64,000 nt of DNA from Desulfosporosinus sp. (GCA_003513495.1 DOPM01000058.1:1-64000); one strand, 5' to 3'; numbered from the stretch's first letter, positions 1-9,551 are shown. Numbers and translations: made by a program. Notes: generated by a model from the sequence alone, not told the origin.

Positions 1-14
1 TGGCGAAAGGCTCC

Positions 15-154
15 CCTTCGCCAGGAAGTGTTTCTTTGTGGTGGGTGGCTCGGCGATACTCTATCCTACGCCGGAAGATATTCCTTTACGGATCACGGCT
101 TCGGCGATACCCTCCACTGGAGACTTTCGTACTGAAGACTATCGTGCCTTTCGT
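15..154. repeat. Imperfect direct repeat, copy 1
   Basis: This stretch matches 1478-1619 in the same orientation with substitutions and small indels. Shared blocks include CCTTCGCCA, GGCGATACT, ATCCTAC and GGAGACTTTCGT. An 82-codon open frame crosses it but has no ribosome site and follows the repeat, so I do not call a gene. The remaining bases up to about 456 hold only AT-rich sequence and the leader of the next gene. Confidence 0.6.
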
Positions 155-456
155 TCCAGAGTCAAGGATACTTGGAGCATAGCTCCTGGGAAATTAGGAT
201 CCAAACGGCAGGAAAATTCGTCAAGGAAGCCAGGCAAACAGCAAGAAACTATCACTAACGAGGTTCTCTTTGAAACATTGCTGTGAGCTAGATCACAGAC
301 AAACTACTAAAAATCGCTTATAATTAAAACTGGTAAGAATCAGTGTAAAGTTCACATGTCTTTTTTGAATCCTGACTAGTATATTTCCATGCACATACTG
401 GTTCAGGTTTTTTGTTGCCAGTACGGGGTAGTTCTATTCGGCTCAAAGGAGGACGT

Positions 457-1458
457 ATGTTAAAGTGTAAAGAAAAATACACTTGGCGCAGGAGCATCCA
501 ATTTGTATTTGCAATAATGGTTGTTTTAATTGGTATACAATTTATTGGTTTTGTTCAGAGTATCTCTGATTCAGACGTAAATTTATTTAAAGGAAGACCT
601 GCCGGAGTGGAGGCATTTCTTCCAATTAGTGCTTTAGTCGCTTTAAAAGCTTGGCTGACCACCGGGTTTTTTGACCAGATTCATCCTGCGGGGCTTGTGA
701 TTTTTTTAGCTGCAATGAGCGTATCCCTTTTATGGAAGAGGGCATTTTGTTCATGGATTTGTCCATTCGGTACACTAGCAGAAGGTTTAGCTTTGCTGGG
801 GCAAAAGATATTCAAGAAGAATTTTACGCCTCCGCGCTGGCTCGATTATGTTTTACGTTCTTTAAAGTATTTAATTATGGGTTTCTTCGTTTACTTCATT
901 TTCGTCCTAATGGATGGGGCTTCCGCCTATGCCTTTTTGCAGACTCCCTATAACATGGTCGCAGATATCAAGATGCTGGAATTCTTCATTAATATGACTT
1001 GGGTAGGATTCTGCGTTATAACTGGTTTCATTTTTCTTTCTGTTCTCATTGAGAATTTCTGGTGTCGGTATCTGTGTCCCTATGGAGCGTTATTGGGTTT
1101 ATTAGGTATGATAAGTCCTTGGAAGATACGAAGAGACCTCGACACGTGTATCTCCTGTTCACGGTGTTCGATCGCTTGTCCAAATCGTATCAACGTCGAT
1201 AAAACTCAGATCGTATGGTCACCCGAATGTACAGGGTGTTTGAATTGTGTCAAGCAGTGTCCAGTGAGTGACACCTTGAAGTTTGATCTTCCCAAGCCCT
1301 CTTTCCCATTGTCGCAAAAGAGGTTAGCGTTATGTGTGGTCGGATTATGGTTCGTAATGATCGGAATCGCTCAGCTGACAGGTCACTGGGATACGAGTAT
1401 CTCGATGGAAATGTATAGGATGTTGATTCCTAGGATGGATCAGTTTAGTCACTTTTAA
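457..1458 (+). CDS. NapH/CcoG-like membrane polyferredoxin (4Fe-4S)
   Basis: A 333-residue membrane iron-sulfur protein that probably moves electrons between the quinone pool and a partner redox enzyme. Several hydrophobic segments alternate with two Cys-rich membrane-edge motifs (CSWICPFG and CRYLCPYG), as in NapH/CcoG/RdxA proteins. Near the C-terminus are two 4Fe-4S motifs, CISCSRCSIACP and CTGCLNCVKQCP, and the protein ends in one more membrane segment. The ATG at 457 is chosen over an upstream TTG at 412 because AAAGGAGGA (445-453) precedes it at short spacing. There is no partner gene beside it and its physiological partner is unknown. It stands alone between two copies of a direct repeat (15-154 and 1478-1619). 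Confidence 0.85.
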   Translation: MLKCKEKYTWRRSIQFVFAIMVVLIGIQFIGFVQSISDSDVNLFKGRPAGVEAFLPISALVALKAWLTTGFFDQIHPAGLVIFLAAMSVSLLWKRAFCSWICPFGTLAEGLALLGQKIFKKNFTPPRWLDYVLRSLKYLIMGFFVYFIFVLMDGASAYAFLQTPYNMVADIKMLEFFINMTWVGFCVITGFIFLSVLIENFWCRYLCPYGALLGLLGMISPWKIRRDLDTCISCSRCSIACPNRINVDKTQIVWSPECTGCLNCVKQCPVSDTLKFDLPKPSFPLSQKRLALCVVGLWFVMIGIAQLTGHWDTSISMEMYRMLIPRMDQFSHF

Positions 1459-1477
1459 GCAAATTTTGCAAAGGATT

Positions 1478-1619
1478 CCTTCGCCACGAAGTATTCCTTT
1501 TGGGGTGGGCGCCCCGGCGATACTCATCCTACACTGGTAATTATTCTTTGGAGAACAACGACTTTGGAGAAACTCTCCGCAGGAGACTTTCGTCACCGGA
1601 GACTATCGAGGGTTTTCGT
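1478..1619. repeat. Imperfect direct repeat, copy 2
   Basis: This is the second copy of the repeat at 15-154, placed just after the polyferredoxin gene. It shares CCTTCGCCA near its start, GGCGATACT and ATCCTAC in the middle, and GGAGACTTTCGT with GACTATCG near the end. A shorter relative with GAGACTATCGTCACC lies at 17667-17701. Confidence 0.6.
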
Positions 1620-1626
1620 GTCTATT

Positions 1627-1671
1627 GAAATACAGAGGGACTATCTCTGACTGATAGTCCCTCTGTATTTC
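1627..1671. terminator. Perfect 19-bp inverted repeat, possible terminator
   Basis: The arms 1627-1645 and 1653-1671 are exact reverse complements around the 7-nt loop TCTGACT. No U-tract follows on either side, so a classical intrinsic terminator is not proven. It could equally be a palindromic mobile repeat; the arm contains GGGACTATC, which also occurs at 9358-9366. The rest of the 1672-1868 gap is AT-rich leader sequence in which I see no gene. Confidence 0.5.
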
Positions 1672-1868
1672 ATAATACCATCAAATATGAATCATATTTG
1701 ATTTAGAACTGGCCCTGTTGTGATATAGATACTATATAGTTACCTGACTGCAATTGCTTTATAGTGCTTCTAATCCTCAATTCTGGAATTGCCTAATCGG
1801 CATAGGGGTTTTAGGATAGGAGAATTATAATATAGAATTACTCATATTTAAAGGATATTTTGATACAT

Positions 1869-4397
1869 ATGTCTAATTCCTCTAATTATAAATTGTCAAA
1901 ACGAAAGGAGAAAAGGCGGAAAATGTCGGATGAAAGTGAATTTATAGAACTAAAGATGAATTCTGAAATACATGACCTTCTTTACGATCACTTATCGGAA
2001 GGGTTTGCCCTTGCCCAAATGATTTTAAATAAAAAAGACCAGCCCATCGATTACGAGATCCTGGAATTCGATATCTCATATACAATACATAAAAGTTTGA
2101 AACACAATCAAGGTTATGGCCACAGCTTTAAAGAGTTTTTGTCTGTTATTGAACCTGAGTGGACTCAGAAATTTGGAGATATTGTTCGATCCGGCAAGTC
2201 TGTAAAGTATGATAAATATATTAAAGTGCTCGACCGATGGTTCGAGGTGCAAGCCTATTCTCTGCATAGAGATCGTCAATTTATTATAATTATTGCAGAT
2301 ATAACAGAGCGGAAAAATACTGAGGAAAAATTAACTCTACAAGCGAACCTCTTGTCTAGCGTTCATGATGCTGTAGTTGCATATGATGAGAATACTAACT
2401 TTATATATTGCAATAAGATGGCTGAACAAATATTTGGCTGGTCTGCCCATGAGTTAATGGGACAATCCATGAAAGAACTGTTTCCAAGTAATACCTCTAA
2501 GTCTCGGGCAAAGGCCCTTGTTAAGTTGTATGAGGAAGGCAGTTACATCGGGGAGATAGAGTATCGCCGCAAAGATGGGATGATAATCAATACAGATGCT
2601 CACCTTAGAATGCTAGTAAATCATAAAGGAGAGTATAAAGGTTTAGTGGGTTCCTTCCGGGACATTACGCAGCGAAAACAGAAGGAAGAAGAACTAAAGA
2701 TTCTTCAGTATGATTTGGCCGCCGAAGTTGAAGCCCTTAATAAGCTTCATTCTCTTAGCGCTCACTTCATTCTTAAGGATAATTTGCAGAGTATATATGA
2801 AGAGATTCTTGATGTGTCTATGAAATTGACTCATGCAGATAGAGGACATATTGCGATGCTCGACAAACAGGCTGGAAATCTAAAGGTCTATGCCCACCAG
2901 GGTTTAACAGAGGAAGGTATTAATTACTTTCATTGTGCCCCGGTTCAACATGGCAGGTCTGTTGCCTCAGCAGCATTAAAAACCTTACAGAGGGTTATCG
3001 TCGAGGACGTGGCACAAAGCCCCATCTTTAAGGGGACGCCAGGTTTATCGATCCTATTAAGTCGTGGGATTAAAACCATGCAAGCTACGCCCATGGTCAG
3101 CAGTTCCGGCAACGTAGTGGGCGTATTAGAAACAATGCATGAGGTTTCACACCTATTTAATGAACGTGAACTACGAATGTTGGACTTGTTAGCTCGACAG
3201 GCCGCAGATGCAATTGAGCGAACGATAGCTGAAGAAGCAATTCATCAAAACGAAAAACGTGCTATTGCTCTGGTTGAGGAATTGCGCAAAATGAATGAAA
3301 ACAAAAATCAATTTCTTAGTATGCTCTCCCATGAACTTAGGAATCCACTGGCCTCTATTATGATGAGCCTTTCACTTTTGGATCGAGTGCCCCTTGGTGG
3401 AGAACAGGCGCGACAGGCTAAAGAAGTCATGAACCGTCAGACTGCCCAACTTTCTCGTTTAGTTGATGATCTGCTGGAAGTCACCCGCATTACGCGGAAT
3501 ATGATTAATTTGAAAAAGGAACCCGTCGAACTTAATGAACTTACTTCTAGGGCAGTTGAAGACTGTAAAGTACAGTTTGAAAAGAACAATGTCAGCCTTA
3601 AGGTTAAATTAACCGCTGCTCCGATATACCTGGAAGCGGATCAAGCACGTTTGACCCAAGCTATCGGAAACCTCCTGCATAATGCGTCAAAATATACATC
3701 AATAGGTGACCAAACCTTAGTAACAGTTTCAAAAGATGAGGATAATCAGGAAGCTGTGATTGATGTTTGGGATAACGGTTTGGGAATCAAGCCTGATGTA
3801 TTACCCGATTTGTTCTTACCCTTTATTCAAGTAGAGAGCTCACTGGATCGGGGTGGTGGAGGGCTCGGCCTGGGACTGGCCATAGTAAAAGGCATAGCAG
3901 AACTTCATAACGGCAAGGTAATTGCTTTTAGCGAAGGATTAGGTAAAGGGACAAAATTTAGCCTTCGCTTACCTCTTCCAAAAATTAATTATCAGAGTCT
4001 AGAGAAACAATCGCAAGCTGATGAGAAATTCTCAAGAACACTACGGATTTTAGTTATTGATGATATACGCGATGTTGCTGAAATTCTTTGTTTGCTCCTT
4101 AGGCATTTAGGACATGAAGTTGTATCCGCTTATAACGGGATTGACGGGATAGCCAAGGCGAAAGAGTTCCGTCCGGAAGTTCTAATCTGCGATATCGGCC
4201 TGCCGGACATGAACGGCTATGAAGTGGCCAGGAGTATGCGAGGTGATAATGACTTTAAGAATACACTTTTAATTGCATTAACCGGTTATGTCCAACCGGA
4301 TGATAAAGAAAGAGCCCTTAAAGCAGGTTTCGATGTACACCTAGCTAAGCCAGTGGATTTAGCTGTACTAGAGAAGATATTAGATAAAGTCTGGTAA
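1869..4397 (+). CDS. Hybrid sensor histidine kinase / response regulator (PAS-PAS-GAF-HisKA-HATPase-REC)
   Basis: A cytoplasmic hybrid two-component protein of about 842 residues. In order: a divergent PAS near residues 30-150, a second PAS near 155-270 (ending GSFRDITQRKQ), a GAF domain near 295-455, HisKA with FLSMLSHELRNPLASI carrying the phospho-acceptor His, an HATPase domain with NLLHNASKY, DNGLGI and GLGLGLAIVKG boxes, and a C-terminal receiver with VIDD and LICDIGLPDMNGYE (phospho-acceptor Asp). No membrane segment is visible, so it should sense an internal signal. The start is uncertain: TTG 1860 and ATG 1869 lie after AAAGGA (1850-1855), and ATG 1923 follows AAAGGAG (1904-1910). No output regulator lies next to it, so the target is unknown. 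Confidence 0.88.
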   Translation: MSNSSNYKLSKRKEKRRKMSDESEFIELKMNSEIHDLLYDHLSEGFALAQMILNKKDQPIDYEILEFDISYTIHKSLKHNQGYGHSFKEFLSVIEPEWTQKFGDIVRSGKSVKYDKYIKVLDRWFEVQAYSLHRDRQFIIIIADITERKNTEEKLTLQANLLSSVHDAVVAYDENTNFIYCNKMAEQIFGWSAHELMGQSMKELFPSNTSKSRAKALVKLYEEGSYIGEIEYRRKDGMIINTDAHLRMLVNHKGEYKGLVGSFRDITQRKQKEEELKILQYDLAAEVEALNKLHSLSAHFILKDNLQSIYEEILDVSMKLTHADRGHIAMLDKQAGNLKVYAHQGLTEEGINYFHCAPVQHGRSVASAALKTLQRVIVEDVAQSPIFKGTPGLSILLSRGIKTMQATPMVSSSGNVVGVLETMHEVSHLFNERELRMLDLLARQAADAIERTIAEEAIHQNEKRAIALVEELRKMNENKNQFLSMLSHELRNPLASIMMSLSLLDRVPLGGEQARQAKEVMNRQTAQLSRLVDDLLEVTRITRNMINLKKEPVELNELTSRAVEDCKVQFEKNNVSLKVKLTAAPIYLEADQARLTQAIGNLLHNASKYTSIGDQTLVTVSKDEDNQEAVIDVWDNGLGIKPDVLPDLFLPFIQVESSLDRGGGGLGLGLAIVKGIAELHNGKVIAFSEGLGKGTKFSLRLPLPKINYQSLEKQSQADEKFSRTLRILVIDDIRDVAEILCLLLRHLGHEVVSAYNGIDGIAKAKEFRPEVLICDIGLPDMNGYEVARSMRGDNDFKNTLLIALTGYVQPDDKERALKAGFDVHLAKPVDLAVLEKILDKVW

Positions 4398-4462
4398 TCG
4401 CAATTTTTAAAAAGTCAGCGCTAGGAGCAAGTGGTTATTGCAAAAAAGGAGTCAAAAAAGAA

Positions 4463-4525
4463 GGGACAGGTTCCAATGTTTCTGTTGAAACAAGGAACCT
4501 GTCCCTCTGTTTTTTGTTTTTTGTT
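4463..4525. terminator. GGGACAGG-type hairpin with T-tract between convergent genes
   Basis: GGGACAGGTTCC (4463-4474) pairs with GGAACCTGTCCC (4494-4505), extended by GTTTC/GAAAC with a small internal mismatch. A T-rich tail (4509-4525) follows. It separates the convergent kinase and MoaD/AOR genes and can serve the plus strand directly. Related hairpins occur at 23821-23864 and 58150-58226, so it is also one copy of a dispersed repeat family. Confidence 0.7.
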
Positions 4526-4528
4526 GAT

Positions 4529-4729
4529 TTATCCCCCTGAAACGATGGGAAACAGCTTTATATGAGAGCCATCTTCTAAGGTTTCCGTATAAGGTTGGCC
4601 GTAGGGCAATAGTTTTTCGTTAACTATTACTAAGGTCAAGCCATCTGCCGATTCTTCAGCGGCCCTCAATGCATCAATCACTGTCATCCCTTTTTCATAG
4701 ACGATTTCTCGTCCGTTAACCCTAATCAT
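4529..4729 (-). CDS. MoaD/ThiS-like sulfur carrier protein
   Basis: A 66-residue ubiquitin-fold sulfur carrier. It ends in FPIVSGG, the terminal Gly-Gly that is adenylated and thiocarboxylated in MoaD/ThiS proteins. The sequence fits the beta-grasp fold (MIRVNGREI start, a V-x-x-A-L helix near residue 20). Its ATG overlaps the stop of the AOR gene by one base (TAATG), so the two are translationally coupled. By position it probably supplies sulfur for the dithiolene of the tungsten/molybdenum-pterin cofactor of that AOR; this is inference. A thiamine role is possible but no thi genes are nearby. Confidence 0.8.
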   Translation of the reverse strand: MIRVNGREIVYEKGMTVIDALRAAEESADGLTLVIVNEKLLPYGQPYTETLEDGSHIKLFPIVSGG

Positions 4730-6438
4730 TAAAAATCAAAGAGTACATCCAATTCAAGGTCGATTATATCGAACTTTGAACCGGTTGCAACTGAACGCTC
4801 GTTATAGAAGAAATCAGGCAGTCGGTCGTCTTTGACGGTCATTCCGGCCATTTTGTTAAATGCTCTTTCAGTTAGGAGCGCTTTGATACCCATTGGGGCA
4901 ATACGAGCCATACCACCTTGACCACCATATTGAGCTGCCATAAGATCACCCAGCAAAGGTAAATGTGTGACTGCATTAGCGAAGGCAAAGATACACATCA
5001 TACTATCAGCAAAACTCATGGCTACTTGTAACTTGTTAGAGGCATAGGCCTGCGCTGCCCGTCCGCAATCATCGAATGCACGGCCCATGGTAAGGCCGGC
5101 GGTATGGTCTGCACCCATCGGACTCGTGGAATAGGTGATACCAGTACCTTTGGTGTTACGAGGATCGTATCCGGGTATAGACTGGTGTTTTACCACAGGG
5201 ATACGTTTACATCCCAAGCTCTTACCCACGGCCTCACACCCATTACCAATGAGGTTTCCAAACTCGGTACCTTCTATCATGTCCTGTAGTAGAGCGAGAG
5301 CAGCATCTACATCTCCCCACTGAATTCTACCACCTTCCATGCACATGGCTAGGGCATTGGCAATTTCAATCGTATCGACACCGAGATCATCACAGATCCG
5401 GTCCATCTTGGCAATTACATCTAAATCATCAATGTGGCAGTTAGGCCCGAAGAGGGCTATTGTTTCATATTCAAAACCCGATGTGAGATACTTTCCGTCT
5501 TTATCATTGTATGAGTTTGAACACTGTACAACACAACCTGGCTGGCAAGAGATCTTATTACGTCCCCCTCGAGCGGCTAAGTTAGACATGAATTTGTTTG
5601 AGCCAACCTCTGTGTATTTAGGAAACAGTTTGCCGGAAAAGTTATCCACGGGAAGAACACCATTAGCACCAGTCACATCGATGGTAGAAATTGTCCCGAT
5701 ATTATGGAAAGCATCATCTTTGGCATTCTGAGCAACGACCTTATTAAACTTTTGGCATATTTCATTAAACTTATCTTCGTCGGCATAGGGCACCTTAAAG
5801 GGATCCAAGGGTTTTTCGATTACGACAGCTTTAAGCCTCTTACTGCCCATTACTGCACCTAGTCCGCCGCGTGCGGCCGCTCGGCTGGGATGACCCGAAC
5901 CAAATTCTGAAACCTGTAAGGAAGCACTCTTATAAAGACGTTCGCCAGCACTTCCAATAGAAATAGTAGCGAGCTTATTAACGAAGCGTTCACGTACCTT
6001 CTCGACAAACTCGTAATTGTTGACTCCTTCGTACATCTTGGCGTCTTTCAAGGAAGCATTACCCTTTTCATCAATGTGTAAAAGCCAAAGATCATCATTG
6101 ACGGGCAGGTTCTTTACAACTACTAACTTAATCCCTTGCTCTGCCAATAAGGCTGCTGCATAGCCACCAGCATTACTTTCTTTGATTCCACCGGTCAGAG
6201 GGCTTTTAGCTCCGACGGATAGTCGATGTCCGGTGGTAAGCTTAGTTCCTGCAAACACAGTTGTGCAAAGCAAAAGTTGGTTTTGATCGCTTAGGGGATC
6301 ACATTGAGGAGGGACATTTTTCATGAGATAGGCTGCAACTAACGACTTGCCCCCTAGCTCCTGGTATTCTGCATCAAGAGGCTCTTTATTAACCGTTAGA
6401 GTTTTCATATCAATTACTAATTTTAACCACATAGTCAT
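4729..6438 (-). CDS. Aldehyde:ferredoxin oxidoreductase family tungstoenzyme
   Basis: A 569-residue AOR-family protein. Known members oxidise aldehydes to acids (or run in reverse) with a tungsten bis-pterin and one 4Fe-4S cluster, passing electrons to ferredoxin. The N-terminal AOR domain has GGKSLVAAYL and a Gly-rich GGIKESNAGG; the cluster Cys residues are in CQPGCVVQC (Cys298, 302, 306) with a likely fourth in DSMMCIF. The C-x3-C-x3-C spacing differs from the C-x2-C-x3-C of classic Pyrococcus AOR and resembles the YdhV/BamB-like branch, so the substrate is not certain. The start at 6438 follows AAAGGAGAG on the minus strand. It lies between Fe-ADH and the MoaD-like gene, suggesting an alcohol to aldehyde to acid path. 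Confidence 0.88.
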   Translation of the reverse strand: MTMWLKLVIDMKTLTVNKEPLDAEYQELGGKSLVAAYLMKNVPPQCDPLSDQNQLLLCTTVFAGTKLTTGHRLSVGAKSPLTGGIKESNAGGYAAALLAEQGIKLVVVKNLPVNDDLWLLHIDEKGNASLKDAKMYEGVNNYEFVEKVRERFVNKLATISIGSAGERLYKSASLQVSEFGSGHPSRAAARGGLGAVMGSKRLKAVVIEKPLDPFKVPYADEDKFNEICQKFNKVVAQNAKDDAFHNIGTISTIDVTGANGVLPVDNFSGKLFPKYTEVGSNKFMSNLAARGGRNKISCQPGCVVQCSNSYNDKDGKYLTSGFEYETIALFGPNCHIDDLDVIAKMDRICDDLGVDTIEIANALAMCMEGGRIQWGDVDAALALLQDMIEGTEFGNLIGNGCEAVGKSLGCKRIPVVKHQSIPGYDPRNTKGTGITYSTSPMGADHTAGLTMGRAFDDCGRAAQAYASNKLQVAMSFADSMMCIFAFANAVTHLPLLGDLMAAQYGGQGGMARIAPMGIKALLTERAFNKMAGMTVKDDRLPDFFYNERSVATGSKFDIIDLELDVLFDF

Positions 6439-6468
6439 ACTCTCCTTTCAATTCTTCAAGCAGTGCAA

Positions 6469-7623
6469 TCAAGCATCGTAAGCAGATTTTAATAGTTCTG
6501 CGACCTTTGCTGCAGTAATACGGTAAGGCACAAGGGCAAAACCCGTATCCGCAGTGATCAAGGGTGGTACTTTAAGTACTGCTTCAAGTGGAATACCGAG
6601 ATCTTTCAGGTTCGATATTCCAATCGATTTAATAAAGGATCGGAGGGCTGTACGAGCAATGGCTCCTATTTCCTCGGGAGTTGCATCTTCTGGGACGTCT
6701 GCCCCCAAACACTCGCAGATCATCCGTACTTTTTTGGATTCAGTTTTGGCCGCATACTCAATAACCTCTGGCAGTGTTACAGCGCAGGCAATTCCATGGG
6801 GTATGTGAAATTGAGCTCCTAGAGTATGACCAATTGAATGACCAAGATGAACTAAAGCATTCGTGAACGCCATTCCCGCAAACATAGAGGCAAGGATCAT
6901 ATGTTCTCTAGCTTCTAGGTTTGAGCCATCACGATAAGCAACAGGAAGCCATCTGGCAATCAAACGAATAGAGTCCCTTGCTAAAGCATCCGAGAGAGGG
7001 TTCGAATGTGCACCCGTTAAGGATTCAACAGCATGGGCTAAGGCATCCACACCGGTTGCTGATGTCATGGCGGGAGGTAATCCCAGGGTAAGATCAGGAT
7101 CAAGAATTGCCAGAGTGCCTACGCATATTGGGCTTACAACGCTGTCTTTGTTTCCCCGTGAGGTGCAAGAGATTACGCACATGTTTGTGACTTCACTGCC
7201 GGTACCGCTTGTTGTGGGTATAAAGATCATAGGTACACCTGGTTTGAGATTTTTTTGAACACCGAAGTACTTCATAATTGGAGGAGTATTGTTGATTAAT
7301 ACATTGATTCCCTTAGCTGTGTCAATGGCACTCCCTCCACCTATCGCAACAATGCCGTCTATAGTCTCATTACGGGCCATTTCTGCTGCCTCTTCAACCA
7401 TAGTATCCGGAGGATCTGGGAGTACCCCATCAAAGCATACGGTTTTGATACCAGCATTTTCAAGATTCTCAACTATTGTATCTGCAATTCCAACCGCTTT
7501 AAGCCCCTTGTCATAGACTACTAGTACTTTTTTACAACCTAGCGCGCGAACTTTGATGCCTGTACGTAGGGATGCGCCACTGCCCATTACTGAAGGAACA
7601 AATACTTCATACGATGTAATCAT
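6469..7623 (-). CDS. Iron-containing alcohol dehydrogenase
   Basis: A 384-residue group III (iron-type) NAD(P)-dependent alcohol dehydrogenase. It has GGGSAIDTAKG for nucleotide binding, PTTSGTGSE, and the metal-ligand region D-x3-H in GVDALAHAVES, with further His ligands in HLGHSIGHTLGAQFHIPHG. The length is normal for the family. It is the first gene of a minus-strand unit with AOR and the MoaD-like gene 30 bases downstream, and it diverges from the PucR-type regulator at 7828 across a 204-base gap that must hold both promoters. Likely substrates are primary alcohols or diols; the sequence does not decide this. Confidence 0.92.
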   Translation of the reverse strand: MITSYEVFVPSVMGSGASLRTGIKVRALGCKKVLVVYDKGLKAVGIADTIVENLENAGIKTVCFDGVLPDPPDTMVEEAAEMARNETIDGIVAIGGGSAIDTAKGINVLINNTPPIMKYFGVQKNLKPGVPMIFIPTTSGTGSEVTNMCVISCTSRGNKDSVVSPICVGTLAILDPDLTLGLPPAMTSATGVDALAHAVESLTGAHSNPLSDALARDSIRLIARWLPVAYRDGSNLEAREHMILASMFAGMAFTNALVHLGHSIGHTLGAQFHIPHGIACAVTLPEVIEYAAKTESKKVRMICECLGADVPEDATPEEIGAIARTALRSFIKSIGISNLKDLGIPLEAVLKVPPLITADTGFALVPYRITAAKVAELLKSAYDA

Positions 7624-7827
7624 TTTACCTACCTACTCCTTCCATTTAGACGGTTTTTTAAAATAATTCTGACAACTTGTTGTACTTATGCTATCACAGA
7701 GATGTTTCGTGATATATGTACTAACCTTACAAAAAAATAGAGGTCAATTTGTAACATTTGCACTATTAAAAATAGTTTCAACTTTTACGAAATATATTGT
7801 GGTATATTAGTACTGGGTGGTGAGAAA

Positions 7828-9327
7828 ATGTATTATAAAGAGCTGATAGACATACTTCAAGAAACTTATAAAATTCAAATCAAAACGATCTGTGACTCTC
7901 CTGCTATTATGGATATAAGACTTTTGGATAGCTCTGAATATCACTGGAATGAAAACGTATTATATATAGGGAGCCTTTTGGAAATAAAGACTCCACCGGA
8001 TCGGCCTATTATGCTTTTATCAGTGGACGAGCCTCTACCACTACTGGAGGGTAGTAATCATGCCCATATCTGTCCTGAGGATCTAAGTAGTATTTCTAGA
8101 GTAGCCAAAGATTTGATTTTAGAGGATTTACGAGGAGATGGTCTGTACTTCGAATTAGCGCAGCTGGCTTTGACTGAAAAAAATATTAAGACGATTATCA
8201 ACAGTGCGGCAAGACTGTTGGGAAATGCCTTAATCCTCGTGGATTCCAGTCAGAAGGTATTAGCACATTCAACTCTTTATGAAATAGTCGATCCTCTTTG
8301 GGCGCAGAACATCGAAATGGGATTTTGCTCTTACGAATTTGTTCAGAAAGTTCGTTCCAATAACCATATGAAGGAATGGAGCAAACATGGAAGAGCAACT
8401 CAACTCATTACACTACCTGGTGATCTGCAACCAAAGTTGGTGGCGCGTATTACCCAACAAAACAATGTTGTTGGCGCATTAATCATGGTTGAACACCATT
8501 CTCGTATTCAGCGGTTTCATTATCGTCTACTTCCTCTTATTGGCCGATTAATACTAGATATTTTTAATCGTGACTTGGTTTCCGAAGGAGCCCAGGGGTC
8601 CTTATTTGGTGCGACACTTTATAATTTATTAGATGAGGCAGAGATTTCGAACCCCCAGGAATACATTACTATGACAAAGCTAAAATTTCCTGAGAAAATG
8701 TTTGTTATTGTTGCTCGGTATGTTCACAATATAGACAACCGTTACCTTAAGAGAACACTTAACATGGAGCTGGAACGCATCTTTCCTAAAGGACATTCAG
8801 TAAAGTACAAGAATTATAATGGCATTCTTGTACCATCCATTTCCGAGGAACAAAGGGAGGAACTTAGCAAACTAGCTCAAAACGAAGATATTAGCATCGG
8901 TCTAAGTTGGCCTTTTAATAATATTTTAGAATTCAAACGACATTTTAATCAGGCCGTTGCGTCTATAAAGCAGGCACAAAGGTTTGGACAAATCAATCAG
9001 GTCTTTGACTATTGTGATTATAACTTTTATGACATGTTATATAATTACACTGGGAAAATGATTTTGGAACATTATACTCATCCTGCTTTGAAGGTTCTTC
9101 GCAAATATGACAAAGCTAATAGCACGGAACTATTTAATACATTACGTGTTTTTTTGGAGAATAAAAATAACCTCCGCTCAACAGCAGAGGCTTTATTTGT
9201 CCATAGAAACACTCTTATTTACAGAATGAATCGTATCCAGCAACTCACAAGCTTAGATCTTAACAGAGTAGGGGTAGTCTATTCTCTGATGGATTCATTC
9301 AGGATTGATTTTTTTATTCAGTCATAA
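7828..9327 (+). CDS. PucR/CdaR-family transcriptional regulator
   Basis: A 499-residue regulator. The N-terminal about 120 residues resemble the PucR purine-catabolism-type sensor domain, the middle is the GGDEF-like region usual in this family, and the C-terminus carries the HTH_30 helix-turn-helix (LRSTAEALFVHRNTLIYRMNR). The ATG at 7828 follows GGTGGTGAG. It is divergent from the Fe-ADH/AOR/MoaD unit, the standard position of a local regulator, so control of that unit is a reasonable inference. The inducer cannot be read from the sequence. A CCCATTATAATGGG palindrome lies 39 bases after the stop (9366-9379). Confidence 0.85.
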   Translation: MYYKELIDILQETYKIQIKTICDSPAIMDIRLLDSSEYHWNENVLYIGSLLEIKTPPDRPIMLLSVDEPLPLLEGSNHAHICPEDLSSISRVAKDLILEDLRGDGLYFELAQLALTEKNIKTIINSAARLLGNALILVDSSQKVLAHSTLYEIVDPLWAQNIEMGFCSYEFVQKVRSNNHMKEWSKHGRATQLITLPGDLQPKLVARITQQNNVVGALIMVEHHSRIQRFHYRLLPLIGRLILDIFNRDLVSEGAQGSLFGATLYNLLDEAEISNPQEYITMTKLKFPEKMFVIVARYVHNIDNRYLKRTLNMELERIFPKGHSVKYKNYNGILVPSISEEQREELSKLAQNEDISIGLSWPFNNILEFKRHFNQAVASIKQAQRFGQINQVFDYCDYNFYDMLYNYTGKMILEHYTHPALKVLRKYDKANSTELFNTLRVFLENKNNLRSTAEALFVHRNTLIYRMNRIQQLTSLDLNRVGVVYSLMDSFRIDFFIQS

Positions 9328-9365
9328 TGTGAGATCGTTGATAGTTTACTAAGAAACGGGACTAT

Positions 9366-9379
9366 CCCATTATAATGGG
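9366..9379. repeat. 14-bp perfect palindrome
   Basis: CCCATTATAATGGG lies in the 224-base gap between the PucR-type regulator and the diacid/MCP gene. It may be part of a weak terminator (flanked by GAC and GTC) or an operator. No U-tract follows. Confidence 0.35.
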
Positions 9380-9551
9380 GTGGTCTAATTGCATGTTAAC
9401 CTTACCCAGTTGTGAACAATATATCATACTTATCCCTAAATAATGTGGTAAAATATAGTCAATAGTTTATTTCGTGTTACTGGTCCGACCATCAGACTAT
9501 GCGATTTGATATGGCTTGGTGCGTAATTAGCTTAAAAAAGGGGATGAAGTT

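Noticed and set aside
38..286. 82-codon open frame at the window start
   Set aside because: It overlaps the direct repeat, has no ribosome site, and its product has no recognisable pattern.
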